Of a DNA stretch of 64,000 nucleotides, positions 8,370-23,300 are shown piece by piece (position 1 is the stretch's first letter; every line of letters begins with the position of its first letter). A program made the position numbers and the translations under genes. Source of the stretch: Astropecten irregularis (lineage: Eukaryota > Echinodermata > Asteroidea > Paxillosida > Astropectinidae); NCBI GenBank assembly GCA_963971285.1, contig OZ020246.1, positions 9,593,217-9,657,216 on the forward strand, read 5' to 3'. The notes below the pieces were generated by a model that made no database searches, was not told where the DNA came from, and saw only the letters and a list, made by a program, of their open reading frames with translations.

Positions 8370-11300
8370 GTGAGTTTCATTTTTATATCATCTTATTTAA
8401 ACAGAGAACAATTGAAAGATAAACAAAGAAAATATACTGGAGGGGGATTTGAACCAGCGACATCCTGAATACTGTATGCCTACAGTATATAGGCACTCTA
8501 CCAACTGAGCTATGATCCAGCCGTACGTTGGTGTTGTCCCTATTAAATAGTAAATTATCTTTCTTAGTACATGGCATTTGTAAGCCATGAAACCACGTAC
8601 TTACTGGAGGACGCCGGATCGAATCACTCTCCAGTCAATTTTTCTTTGTTCACCTTTCAATGACTTTAAAATTCAGTCAATTTCCCTTTTGGTTATTTGA
8701 AGATTAGAAATTAGTTATTGTTGTTACCAATACAAATCAATTAATGTATGTGGCCTGATAATCTTTGCTGTGACTCCATTTACAGTGATGTCACATTTTT
8801 ATCATTAATTTTATTCTGAAAAGATATTTACACACATGTAAAATGTCGGCTTGATGTCTTGATGAACGAAACAGTTCAAGCCAGATTATTATAAAAAGAA
8901 AAATATTATCTCAGGTAGGAATTCATACATTTACATACATTGGTTACGAAATGTGCATGAATATTGATGATGGCATTTAAAACTCCTTTTCTCATCATTT
9001 AGGAGAGAAAGGAAATGCTCACTTTCCCGAAAATGAATTCGCATTGCACTAGTATTAATCTTGCCTGCAGACAAATGATATTGTTGGGCAGACAACCTGG
9101 GCTATTTAGATTTTTTATATAATCTTTTTTTTAGGCCTATAATATCTACTATAACTATAGACATTTCCTGACCTGGCTAACCTCTCTGGCAGGAAATGAT
9201 CCGATCACAATAAAAACGGTGACATTGTTCACTAAATGAGTTCATCAACAAGTCAAGGCAGAGGTACATGTAAACGTTGGATGCCTAGCCCACCCGCCCA
9301 GGGCCACGGATTTCCTGTACCAAATTTGCTGTGAACTTGTCAGAAATCCCAATTTCAATTTCAACTGTTTGACTATCGCACTACAAATATGCTACAATTT
9401 TTTTTACAGCAACTATGAAAAGATGGACAGGTATTGCTTGGTTGCTACCAAAGATACATATGTAGTATAGCTCCGCATAGGATCTTTGGTTGGTACCCTA
9501 GAAGAAAGTACACATTTTATGTACATGTAACGATTATCGGTATATGTGATTAGCATTTATCCATGAAAATGGGTCCTACATGTATCACAAATTATTCACA
9601 ATGTGTACACATACATGTGTAATCTGGGATGCAGGCAAAGAGGATTGCTTAAAAGGGTCAAATTTGTTGTAGTTTCTTCATATTGTTGCCGATCTGACCC
9701 ATGATGAATACTGCCCTCTTGTGAAAGCAAATAGGATAATGCCAAACAGTATGCGAATTACTCTCTACAGCAGGGATGGGCAACCTACGGCCCACTGGCC
9801 GCATCCGGCCCGCCATTGATTTTTGTGTGGCCCGCGAAACGTATCCAGTAAGAAAAAAAATTGGTATGTGCTTCACACAGCGCGGTACGGTATAACCATT
9901 GTGTCATATCGGTATTGCTTTGACAAGTTTTCACAAACAAAGCTCAGTTGTCGGGTTGTGTTCCTTAGTGGGGTTGCCCTCTAAGAAAATCCTCGTTACT
10001 GAATGTTTGAAATTAATGGTGCATTGTTTAATAGTGCGGCCCGCCAAATTTTCCATTCCTCGTTTCTGGCCCATTGATTCATAAAGGTTGCCCACCCCTG
10101 CTCTACTGTACATGTATGTTTTCAATGGAGTAAAAGATATCATGTTGATAAAAGAAGAGATGTATTGCGTGTTATTTTGGACGCGATATATTTCACCATC
10201 TTGCCACAGATCTGTACTTTGAGGTCTGTAAGTGTAATCTGGAGCCATGATCGCTCGGTTTTTACCAAGCACACTGGAGCTTAAACCTTACGAGACGTGT
10301 ACCGGTTGTATGCCTGTTGGCGCCAACCTTTATCCTCCTGATATCGGTTTTAATGCTCGGGGAGTGGTTGAGTGTGGGGGTGTCTGTGCTTAAATGATAT
10401 CTGTAATCATGGCAATATTCCCTTTGAAGCTTTTGGTTTTTTCATTCTTTCAGGCTGTGTCTCATACATGTACGATCTGTGGCCCAGGCTAGTTGCTTAA
10501 AACACGCAAACTGTGTTTGAAGCAGCTAGTGGCTGCCATGTTGTTGTGTGTGCTTTATTAGGGGCTTTACGCTTTCACCACAGATTTAAGGAATTTCTCT
10601 ACAGGGTGTCTCAAACTAAAAACGCAACACTTTGTGTAGGAACTATTATACATGTATAAAAATTAAACTGTTTAAATCACTTCAAGATTCAGATATGTGA
10701 TGCAGCAATGTCTTGGCTATCACCATGTTCAATTTGACCAAAATTTACTGAAATTGCGGGAAAAAACTAAGACTAAATTACCCAACCTCAAAACCCGATT
10801 GACATCTTTCTCTCAGTTTCATACACATTATGTGTGTATTGACTATTGACCACTATGCATGTTATCCTTGCAAATTTGTTTTTTAGGAGTACTCTTTCAA
10901 TAGCACTGTGCACTTGCGCTAAAAATAGCACCGAACCTCAGACAAACATTGCAACCATGCGTGGATGTGCGCGTGCATATATATATGTACACTACGTGTG
11001 TGAGTCAATGTTTGTCTTACATCCGGGGATTTTGTGACGTCATTAGTGCGGAGCGCTATTGGTCATATTTTTGCCAATTTCAGCCCCAACATAAATGCTT
11101 AAATTCAATGGTGATAGCCAAGACATGGCTGTATTACATTTCTGAATCTTGAAGTGATTAACAGTTTAATTTTAACATAATGGGTCCTGACACAGTGTTG
11201 CGTTGTTTTTTTCTGGGACACCCTGTACAGTCCTGATGGTCGTGATACAGTACAAGTACCATGGGAAGATACTGAACATTTGTAGGTTTTGGGGTGGTGA

Positions 11301-14300
11301 TGTATTGTACTTATACACCCTGGCATCAGGGAATTGTCTTAGTTCCCTCTACACTGCCCAGCCCAGGCTAGGGTAGTGATGCAAGTGACTGCAGCCTTGT
11401 TGTGGTGCTAATTGGATTGGCGGATCGGATCCCTCAATGATAAAGCATCACGGTGCATATCAGCTAGGCAGCGTATAATGAAGCGAGCGAGATATATATT
11501 TTTTTTCTTTACTCGTGAGAGAGCTGTCCGTCCGCTCCCAAACTGCATCTGGCCACGTCAAGATCAGTTTGTGTTTCTCATCACTTGCCTTGGTCCCTTT
11601 TTCTTTTACATCTCACTGTGAAATTTGTTTGTCTGCACAGCGGTTTCAGAAATAATGAGCTTTGGAGATCTGTAGATGACATTCCAGAAGTTAATTTCAT
11701 CTGATTATTTTAGGTCCCTAAAAATAATTAATAATTTGGCCACCAAAATGAAGTTTTACAATGAGATTTTGTAAATTTACAATACATTGTATAATTGTTC
11801 TTGTGCATTTATAACAGGAAATGTTGTGGAATCGGGGATCGATTACACCAAATTCATCATAACTTACTATGAATCATAGGACTAGTGATGTATTGCAGCC
11901 TTACAGAGGATATAATGGGTTATCCTTCATAACTCGAGTTACGATGTATCGTAGGGCTTCGTAAAATCGACCCCTTGAGTACTGTACCCATTAAAGGTAG
12001 TATCCTACTTTGGTTTTTATCAAAGAAATACAGATTCATGGCCAAAATAATCAAGACAGATACAGTAACAGTCATCTGTGAAAATTTCAGTCCCATGCGG
12101 TGCCCACTTTTTGAGAAAACAGTGAAAAAAACAGCCACCGTATTTCTTATGTCTTTTCTCTTTTATTTTTGATCTTTAAAAAGATCAAAAAGATTTTCGG
12201 TCATTGTTTTGACTAATTTCTGGATTATCATCATTTCAGGCGGAAATATTTTAACAGTATGATTCTACCATCACCACCTTTATACCCTGTAAGTTATACG
12301 TAAATCTGTGAACATTTCTGTTTTGGTCTCTTACCAAAGTACAGTGTATGATACTACCTTTAATTAAGGTTTTAAATTTTTTCTTTTTTTCTTCAATTTG
12401 GTTAATTTGAGAGAATGGGATTGTCTATCTAGCCTCGTGATTGTAAATTCCAGAGAAAGGGGGAACAAAAATCTGGATTAGATGTTTGTTTGGCCTAGGT
12501 CTGTGCTGATTCAGGGATGGCTTGCCGAGGCGAGAGGAGAGAGAGAGTGAGCGAGGGGCTGGGGAAGTAAGGGGGCGTTATGTGGAGGCATCTTCATTCC
12601 TCCTGTGTGGGTTTTAATTGCAAGGCCATGCTGGTCTCGCTGCCTATAACATGTAGGTCTTTCAAACAGTGTCAGGCAGATGAATTGATAAGTATCACTG
12701 CCTGGTCCCGTTCCAGTCAGGTCCCGGGCCCCGGCCGGGCAATCCTTAATTGAAGAAAATTGTGGACTCCCAGGGGACTGGAAATTAATTCACAACAAAC
12801 CATCGGTTTGGCACTCGTCTGATGTCCTTTGCACACATACATGTAGGTGCTGGACTGCAGTCACTCATTTACTGTACATTTTTACAATTAAGATGAGAAG
12901 TTGAACTGAGAATGATGATTGTGTACAGTATATTGCATTTCTCATGCCATCGGAATTAACCATTATTACATGTAGGGGCCTACATGTACCTCTTTTGTGA
13001 CAGATATGAATTACAGGTGCTGTACTGTATGAACAATTACTTGGCTGTCCTCAACATTGGAATCCACTCGACAGTATTTGTTTGTTATTTTTAGGCAGAA
13101 ATCAGGAAATGTTGAAATGGGTCATGAAATGCATGACCTCAAAGCTGAGTGAGAAGTCGATGCTTGCACTGAATGTTGGTCATGGTTGGAAACTTGGAAA
13201 CCTTGCTGTCTGGTCCAATATCTTTAATTGAGACCTGTACTGATTAGAAGCTTTAAATAACATGAACACATACATGAACATGTATGTTGACCATGTAGAC
13301 CATGTGTTCTGTTTTTGAAACCTCATTTTATACATTATACACATACTAGGCCTACATGTACATGTATCCAAAAAAATTATACAGGTAGGAAAGTGGACAT
13401 CCTTTGTCTTGGAGGAAGGCATGACCTTGCATTTGGGTCTTGTAGGAACAGAACTTTTTTTCCAATGTTGTACAGTATGTAAGTGGCCATCCTAGCCTTA
13501 ATTCTACACACGTAGTACACACTGTCAGTACATGTACTGGAATAGTAAACACATAAATCATCTAGGGGATCATTTGAAGGGGCACCAAGGTCAAGACCAA
13601 GGTATTAAAGGTCATGGCCTCTGTGACCTCCTTGGAAATTCCAGCCCTGATGGCTTGTTAATGCACTTAAAAATTTAAAATGTATATACATGATGGACCC
13701 TGGTACATCATGTGAATCTTTAGTCAGGTTTGATAGTTGCTTGTTTTCAAAATTGTGCAATGGTATGCCCACATTGCTGCTGTACATGTACGTGATGTGT
13801 GAAGTCATTGGTTACGTGAGTGCATTATGATGCATGGACTATAAATAGACACAATACAATACCATTATAGTTTACCGTACACGGTACTGTGAATTCACAT
13901 ACAGTACATTTAGGCCAAGGTGAAAACCGGGCTATTTCCTGCACAGGTAGAAATGCATAATGCTTTACAAATGCGTACAAGGAACTTCACAATGACGTAT
14001 GTAGAATTTATCGATTTACGCACGAGAGACACGTGTGTGGCTCAGTGAAGTTTGGAATTACGTCATCTTTTTATGCCGTAATCCAAACGTACATTCTGCA
14101 TTGACGTTTTTTGTGTTTAACATGAAAATGTTTTATTGTGGTATGATTGTCACCAATATTAGATCTAATCCTCCTTTATTGATAAGCCGACAAATGCAAC
14201 ATCAAAAGACATTGTCTCCATACCTGTACACAACTTTCATATGTTTATTTCTAATGGTCCCTACAAAAAAAGTACTAGTCCTTGAGTGTTATACTCATAC

Positions 14301-17300
14301 ATGTACATCATACACATCAGACATACATGGGTCTGTAAATTTAAAGCGTGCAAACTCAAGATACTGGTAATGGGCAATTCTGCATGGGAGAGGAAAAAAT
14401 GTCCAAAATAAATCTTTACACATTGAACCTTTTTTGTACTTTTTCCAGAACACAATTAAATGGGGAATTCAGATTAAAAAAGCGAAATTGGCAAAACATG
14501 TATATTTTTGGTAAAAACAGTGATTTTTGCAATTTATGATTAAAAACGTGCAGATTTGGTAAAAAAAATAATTTTTTTAGTACATGCATAATTACTTTCT
14601 TAGTTACAGGGAAAAGGTTTGATTTATTTTATATTGTTACATGTTAGCAACATTAGTGGGGGTCATAAAAATGTATAAATATATATATTTATATATATAG
14701 TGTAGGCCTCAATTTATTGAAATTTTTTTGTAGGGGTCAATCAATTCTATTGGGTCTTGGCTCCCTTTCCATGTTTAGATTAGTTGTCTAGCATAGAACA
14801 TACTGTATTTTCTTGGTAAAGAATAATCTCTGACAAAGTGACAAATGGGCGTAATTCCGTTACCGAAGAATCGCCCTAATACATGTAGCTGGCTTGATGG
14901 ATTTTGTTTGATTCAAGCTTTATTTGTGATTTGTTTATTGTAACTGTATGAAACAGACATTTTGTGAGACTTTCTTTTTTTGCATAAAAATAGATAAAAA
15001 AGAGGAATTAATGTCACCAAGAAATGGATTTTAGCATAGTTTAGCCATTATTTTAGAATTGGTTGCCATCAGCGTGTGGTGTATAAGCTATCCTGTATGA
15101 TCATTTACCAAGGCGATGGCGCCATCTTATCCTCAGACATTGTATGAAGAATCACCTAATTAAACAGTTGTCTCGTTAAGGATTAGATTCATTTATTTTT
15201 TATTACATGTACTTTTTGATCTAGTGGTGACAACATTTGCCCACATTTGTCATGATACAAAATTACAATCTGATCTTGGTCAAGTAATGTGGTTTTTGCC
15301 GTTACTCTTTCTGAATTTGTGCCATCAAATAATTTGTTTGTTTGTTCCTTGGGGTGTTTGTTTACTTGTTTGTTTGTTTATTTATTAACATGTTTGCTTA
15401 ATTACATGTATCTGTTTGTGTGGGTGTGTCTTTGCTTGTTTGTGTTTTCGGGGAGGATGAGGGATTGAATGCACTTGTGATAGAAAGTCTATAGCAAATC
15501 TTCAGTATACTGTACACCATTTAAAGGGAGCATATTGGATTTGCAAGGCCTCCAAAAAAAAATTTATTTAGTTTGAGACAGGAAATGGACTGAACAGTTC
15601 GTAAGCAGTGCAAACAGTCACAGTGGGAAATCTTGGTTCATCAGATGCTGGGTTTTTCAAGGAAATCAAGATTTAGTGTCTTTTCCACCTGAAATGCTGT
15701 ATTTATCCAGAAATTAGTCAAACAAAGACCGAAAACAGTTTTGATTTGGGGTAAGAACAAAACCATTCTTCATGTTTTATAAGAAAAATTGAGTCAGGTT
15801 TTTGCTATTTTCTCGTGACTCAGATGTCCGATTGAGCTCAAATTTTCACAGATTTATCATTTCATGTACATCTTTGATCAAACAAAGTTTGAGTGCTGTC
15901 CTGTATATTGTACCTTTCAATTACTGCTTTGCCTTTAACTGTATTTAACAAAAAATCCCTGACTTTGAGAAATGTATTGTTGATGCACTTAATTATTGGA
16001 AGCATGTGGGAGTTGGCACTTAAACATGTCATCAACCTGTTTGGAGATTGATTTTACCAAGAAGAAGCCTTCGGGTCTGTGATTTATCATTTCTGTTGCT
16101 TGGAAATGGAACTTAGAACCAGACAAATAGACACCTTAATTTTAACCCCAGACACACTTGAGCCATCTGATTCCACCGCACACACATTGGACACCCCCAC
16201 ACTCAGTGGGTAGCATGCACACATAGTTTGGTATACATGTATGACAGGTTATGCACATGTAACATTTGCGTGGGTGTTTCTACCCATTTGATGTGGGGGG
16301 GATTTTTGTCCAGGTTTAACAGGATCGGGACTTGTTTTGTCTGGCTTCGGGGTACGTGTTCCCGACAGGAAGACAAGGGTTAATCCAAAAGAGGATCAGA
16401 GGTCTTTCACTGACGTTCCGTTACCTCCGTAAATTTTTGTATTCTGTAGTTCATATCAATGCAAATCAACGGTACCAATTATCTTGTTTGCTTCGAAAAT
16501 CCGGCTAGAGCATTGGAATAGTAAATTGCATGGAGTTGAAAAGGACAAGTACTGTTGTTGTACTTGTGGTGTCGTGATGACCTTGGTTGAAAGTTGACTT
16601 CATCAATAACAACTTAAACTTGTGCATCTCACTACAGGTTCCTTATCACAATATCAGTGAGTGTTTTGAAGGCACTCCTTTGATAGGAAAACTGGCATTG
16701 CTCCATGTTGAAAAATTATGCCACATTTTAGATGTACTACATGTATACATGTACATGTACTATGTGTACATGTACATGTACATGTATACACATGGTCTTG
16801 TTTGTTAGTACATGTACATGTATGTATGTTTGTTGGTCTGTTAATCTAATTTGTTTGTTTGTTTGTTTGTACATTTATTTGTTCATTTGTAAAAAAAATT
16901 ATTGGTTCGTCAATGTTTTGTTGGCCAACAGAAATATCGAAAAAAAATTGTTCTGTCATAAAATTGATTTCTTGGGTGATTATATGTTCAAACCTTGCAA
17001 AATACAATTACATGTATAAAAGCCAATATTTTTGTCACAGCCTTTGAGAAAGATCCTGCTAGGATTGAAACGTTGGAGAAAGTGCTTAGCCAATCAGTTA
17101 TTCCAATCAGTTATTGATATGACTGCATGTGCAGTACAGACTCTGCATAGTGCATTGACATTTTTGAAGTATCGTTATCATAGATCTGGTTGCTTTGCCA
17201 GAAGTAGAGTATCGTGTGCACAAAACTGATGGAAGATCCATCACTTTGCGGTACATCCACTACCCACGATACCTCACTTTGTGGTTTGACCGATGTCATG

Positions 17301-20300
17301 TTAGCCTCCTCCCGCTCGGATTGTTTGTTCTCCTATCTCTGTGTATGATTCCAAAATTGCAATAAAACCGCCGTCTCATCAATCCCGCACATGCATGCCT
17401 GTTTGCACGTACTTCCTCGCTTTCCCAGAAATCTGCGATGTCCATTTCTTCCTCATGAGACCTCCACCTCAAAGAAATAATGGAAAGATATAAGAGCTGG
17501 GGCAAGGTTTATTTGATTTGGTTAAAGAGTCTGTCTTCTGCTACACTTGTCCTCTGCATTAAGTTACCGCCGTTTCCGAGAAAAGAAGGTTGTTAAAAAA
17601 AAAACTGCCGATGGTAATTTCATAAGCGCATTAAATCTGGTGCGTGTACGAGTCTTCCCTGACACGACAGAATGGTGCTGTGTGATTGTGGGAATAGATT
17701 CCCTAGTGGTTAATGTACAGCTCTACTGAAGTGTGTGTACCTCACTACATGTGATATGGAGGAAGGGGAATGAGAAGGGGGGTAGGGGGTAGGGCAAGAG
17801 ATGGGGTGCCAGGAAGGTTAACGTAGGTGAAGCCATATCGAATGTGCCATTTATATGTGCAACATTATACCCACATGTAATGCTCACTGTGTGTAAACTG
17901 TAATGCATACATGTGTGAGTTCAGTACATTGCATGGATGTCTACAGTGCTGTGGGAGAGTGCTGTCAAATTCAAATTATCATGTGACTTATATTGGGTCT
18001 GAAACCAGGGGCCAATTTCATGGAGCTGCTAAGCACACAAATTTGCTTAGCACAAAAATGTCTTGCCCAATAAAACAAACCACTGTTACAAATTTCTTCA
18101 TTTGATATTATTATTCATGGTCAGTGAACAACAGCCAATAAAGAACAATTACAAGCGATACACAACACATGGAAATTTAGTTGTTAACCCTGTTTTTTTT
18201 ATTAAAGACAGAAATGTCATGCTTAGCAAATTCTTTGTGCTAAGCAGGGCCGTGAAATTGCCCCCAGATCATGATGTGAGCACATATTATGCTGCTTGCT
18301 TGCTTGCATCCTTGATTCAAAGACGCACTCTTCAAGAAATAGCTTCTCTCCGCCCATTCAGAAACGACCGCATGGGAGCCTGTTAGGATATAGATAGACA
18401 TGGCTGTGTCAGTGTTTAATTAGCCTTTTTTTGTGCACTCTGATAGCAGCAGGGGGGCTGTATACTCCCCAGGGGCCCGAGATACATAGTCTCATGCAGG
18501 AGTTATCAATTCGCCCCAATGGCCAGAGGTAATTTTCCTAAGTGCACTGAGAATCCCCTCTGATTATGAAAATGCATATAAGAAACGCACAGAGTTCTAT
18601 ATTATGATTGTCATTCACATGTTGGATCCAGCAGCTGTAAGGAGAGAATTAGCCAAGCTGTTTGTCTATGTTGTTGGAGAACTATCAAATTTATTAATAA
18701 GACAATTAAAGGTGGTATCATACTTTGATAAGAAACCAAAACAGAAATCTTCACAGATTTACATGTACACTAACAGGGTAAGAAGATGGTGGTGGTAGAA
18801 ACATACCGTTAACATTTTTCCGCCTGAAATGGTGTATTTATCCAGAAATTAGTAAAACAACAACTGGAATTTTTTTGATCTTTTAAAAGATCAAAAATAA
18901 AAGAGAAAAGACTTAAGAAATACTGTGGCTGTGTTTTTTACTGTTTTCTCAAAAAGTGGGCACCGTATGGGAATGAAATTTTCACAGATTACTGTTACTG
19001 TATCTGGAGAGGGCCTTTATCCATGGGTGGACTGGTCTAAGAAATGTTACCACAAGTCCTGTGAGGGCAAAAAGGAGTCCTAGGTTTGAATCCTGTTTGA
19101 ACCTAAGTTGCTGATTTTTTTTTTTTTTTTTTTCGGGCTCTAATTGGGACATTTTCAGGGGTCGAAAGTAACTTTGCAGTCTCTTGGGGGCCCACAGGGC
19201 TAGTGGACAGTGCACTGCAGGTCTTGAATTTGGTTCTGAAAGGGGCAAGGCCACTTTTCCATTGCAAGGGGCACTTCCATTGGAAAATCATAATGTCTAT
19301 GGAAACATTTGAAGGGGGCATGAAGGCCAAGAACAAGGGCAACGAAGGCCATGGCTCCATCCATGGCCTCTGTTAAATTCAAGCCTTGCACTGAACTGGC
19401 CTTGTTCCTCAAATTAGTCGTGGCCCCAGGTCAGCGGACCACTGTCAACCCCTGATTTTGGACGTAGCAGTGCTTCACAATGTTAGCCATGTTGGACCTT
19501 ATTGAAAGATGTCTGCAATCTCTGTGATGCAATCACAGCATGTACACATTATAGAAGATCGAATTATGAATGACACTTTCTCATCCTTGATGACAATTCC
19601 GTCTCCTCTTCTATCCCCATCCTCCCACTCTTTTTCCCTGCCCACGTCTGTCTGTGTATGTGAACTCCCTGCCTCTACAACCACCCCTCAGGTCCTGGCT
19701 CGCTGCTTCCTCCTGATGCTGCAGACCCAGTGCCATTTCTTCCGGTCAGCGGCCGATGTCTTCTCCCCCTTGGGCCGCTACGAAGAGGTGGAGGACGTAT
19801 TGATCGGGGAGCGGTGTGAGGGTGGCGTCAGGGAGGCCTGCGGTACCTGGATCGCCGCCTCGCAGGTCAGTGGGGCATATACTGGGGTTTGTTTACATTT
19901 TAGGAAGCAAAGGGGTCATCCGAGAAGGGAATAAGGGAAGAGCAGATTGCACTTTGTGATTCATTTCTTCAGCTGACAGAGATAGAGGGCGCTATTGTCT
20001 TCATCAATCTGCTAGACTGCAGTCTAAGAAGGAAAAAACCCAGACCCATGAACTTAGTACTGATATCTTTGCCTACATGATCAACCAAAATGACCCATAT
20101 TTAATTTGTAGAAATAAAAGCCTTGTATTCCGATCCCATCAAAATAATTATCTTAGGTAATAAAAAAACCTTGGAATACTATCATATTATGTAGGCCCTA
20201 TACTGTACTGTATTCCTGAAGATGTTCTGAATAAAGAACGTAATATATAGTCTAAAAAATGGCTTCCCTTAGTCTTTTTGGAGTATGTATAATATTGAGT

Positions 20301-23300
20301 TATCTATACTGCACGTTTTTCGAAATCATTTTGGTAGTGGTAGTGGTAGTGGCTTATTGCTCTCATACTAATTGCATTTACATGTATTTGCATTTGATAA
20401 TGATCCTACTTGATCAAAAGTACAGCCTACTTCTAGTATATTTGTTGCTTTGATGTACATTTACATGTACATGTACCTGTATATGTAAACACGTACCCGT
20501 AATATGTACCTCCATGATGGCAACACTAAACATATAAAACAACAAAATGGTTATGAATGATGTTATTTTACATGTTTTACTTGTTGTCTCCAGGCCACTA
20601 AATCCCTCCGGGCGGGCGTGTCTCTGACGCCCAATGAACAGCAAGTACTAGAGGAGGCTCAGCAACTACCAGGTCATCAGGTTGACCCCAAGATGCTAGA
20701 GATCAAACAGAGGCTGGACATTCAGTGCTCGGTAAGTGCAGCTTGAGCCAATTGGGACAAGAAGTTGAGGGGTCATTTCACCAATTTGGGGCAAGATTTG
20801 TTTTCCATACAAAAGTTCTCCCACAACATATACCCTAGATGTGGTGTGTCATGGTCAAGTGGCCTAGTGTGTCGTACTTAAGGGCTGGTGGTCAGTCTAC
20901 AGATTGTAGTTTGAGTCCAGCCATTCGGTGTACACAGTTTCTCTTCAATTTTGAATGAAAGTAATGTCACAGTTTATGTTGTGCATTCAGTACATGCCAG
21001 TGCATTGTATGTTAATTTGGCCTTTACATAAGTGCCCTCTGCTATGTAAGCACAGGCTGACCAGCTGAATTCACATAATAAAAACATTATTTTATGGTAG
21101 GAAAACACTGTTTTTTGACACTGAAGCTTATTTTGTTTGACTTGTGATGGCACTATATTTATTCAAAGAAGGACAGGGCATAGAAATAACAAGAACGGAT
21201 TCTCTATGTGGAATGAGCTAAAATTGTGGAATTTTGTGGAATAAAGTGTAATAAGTGCATAGATTCATCATGCATTATGATTGTAGAGTTAAAATTCTTA
21301 TGCGCTGAATACAGGTGTACCAGCAAGCCCTGTTGGAACTGCCTAAATCGGAGTTTTCTCTTAACGGAGGCTTTCATCTCCAACCACAATGCACCTCGCT
21401 GATCGCACAGGGCTGCGGCGGCACCGCAGAAATCAACGAACTCCTCAGAAGCCAGTCGAGCCAGCTTTTGAATCACGCCATGCCGCCATCGGGCGGCCAG
21501 CCGCAGCGGATGACCAACGACGAGTTTCGGGCGCTGTTGCAGACGGACCTTCGTGATGTGTCCTTGCAGGTCGAGGGATCTCCATGTCCGAGGTCGCAGG
21601 ACCCGGAAGAAAGCTTCAAGGCAAAGCTGGTGGGTTGTTCTGTCAAGAATCATCAGATTATGTCCTATCAAAATTAATTCAAATTAATTTTATTGCTCAT
21701 TATTTGTAAAGATAAACTAACTGTCTGCATTACCTTTCTCCTCCGGAACCCACAGCAAGCGGTCGAAGCCTTAATCCGGGAAATCTCCAAGCAGATGGGA
21801 AGCGCCGTCAACTATGAGCAGGTGGCCCTGGGGATGCTGTGCGAGGCCTGCCCCTCGGTGGCTGAACAGCAGAGCAAGCTAGCTACACAGCTCCTATTTG
21901 GCAGAGCTAATGTGGTGAGCTTGCAACATCCCCCATCCAAAAACCCACTGAGAACAATAATAATAATAATAATAATCAACAGTTTTTATAGAGCTCATAA
22001 CACATTGCGGGGCAAGTTTCTATGCGCTTAGAAAGTTAGAAAAGAAAGTAACAAAAGATGCTGTACATTCCAGATTCAGGAAAATTTCAAGGACATTTTA
22101 AATAAGTAGGTCTTTAGGTTAGATGTGATAAAAGAAAATAGATCAATGATAAGTCATTTTGGAATAGAGACAAACAATGTATACATAGATTGAAATCAGG
22201 TTTTAAATTTGGCTTGAAATCAGTCTTCAAATTGTTAGTGGAGAAAATATGACAAGCCTTACTCTAATGAAAAGGCCTGGCTGAGGGCGAAGATTAATCC
22301 CGGATGAATTTTCAATTTGAAAAGCGATTGGAATGAGACTGAGTTATTTCAATGCTTATGAATTTGGTATTCATTACCATACTCGTTTAAATTGCAAATG
22401 GCATCATGCATTTCATAATTGCCTTTTCGTCTCCACAGGTTACGATCAAACCCTCAAATCTCCATGGAAATCTCCAGAAGTACGCTCAGATTTCAGCCCA
22501 AGATGGCACCTTCGTCATAGAGGTGCCAACAGTGTGGACCCTGGATCCATGTCCTTGGATCAAGTCAACTGCTGGACAGGAGACTAGCCTAGGGGTTTTG
22601 GAGGTCGTGTACATCAGGCGGATTGAATTTGACGCCTTGTTGGACAAAAGGTGCATAGGAATTACATAATGACGTGCTGTGATCTCTGTCCTTTGACCTT
22701 TGGCAATGGGAGACTTTGGAGAACTGGTCTTCAAGTCAACAGCACACACGCACTCATTTGTGAGCATGTGCGTGTTGTTTTGCGCGTGCGCTGATGTGCG
22801 TGCGCGTGCGCTGTTGACTTGAAGACCGGTTCACTAAAGTTTCCCATTATCAAAACAGATCTTGTTCTTGTCATTCTTTCACCCTCGTAACAAGTAAGAA
22901 AGTTGAATTTGTGTCTTAAAATGCAGGATGCCCTCCTTGCCCACAATCAAGGTCAAGCTTCGACAAGGGGAGTGCACATCGCCAACGGTCCCCACCCCCC
23001 AGGGAAGCAGCAAGACCCCAGGGGATGGCAGCCCGGGGTCCCCCCTGGGCAAGGGGTTCCGTCACACCATGGAGAAACTGGCCGCCAAGTTTGGTCTGGT
23101 CTCAGGCCCTCTGCCAAAGTCTCCGAGCTACGAGTTCTATGTAGATGTCCCCATCAGCCAGGAGGTCGAACAAACCAATCACAGATCAGATGATGTCATC
23201 AGCGGCCAATCAGCTGCAAAGCAAGAGCCAATTCAGAAAAAAGCGGTAAATACTAAAAAAAATAATTTTCTTTCTTTTCCCACAGTCAGGACGAATACAT

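Noticed and set aside
22651-22669. gene 1 ending by read-through after exon 6
   Set aside because: The frame would stop at once, while the donor AAAG|GTGCAT joins exon 7 in phase and keeps the beta-rich block whole.
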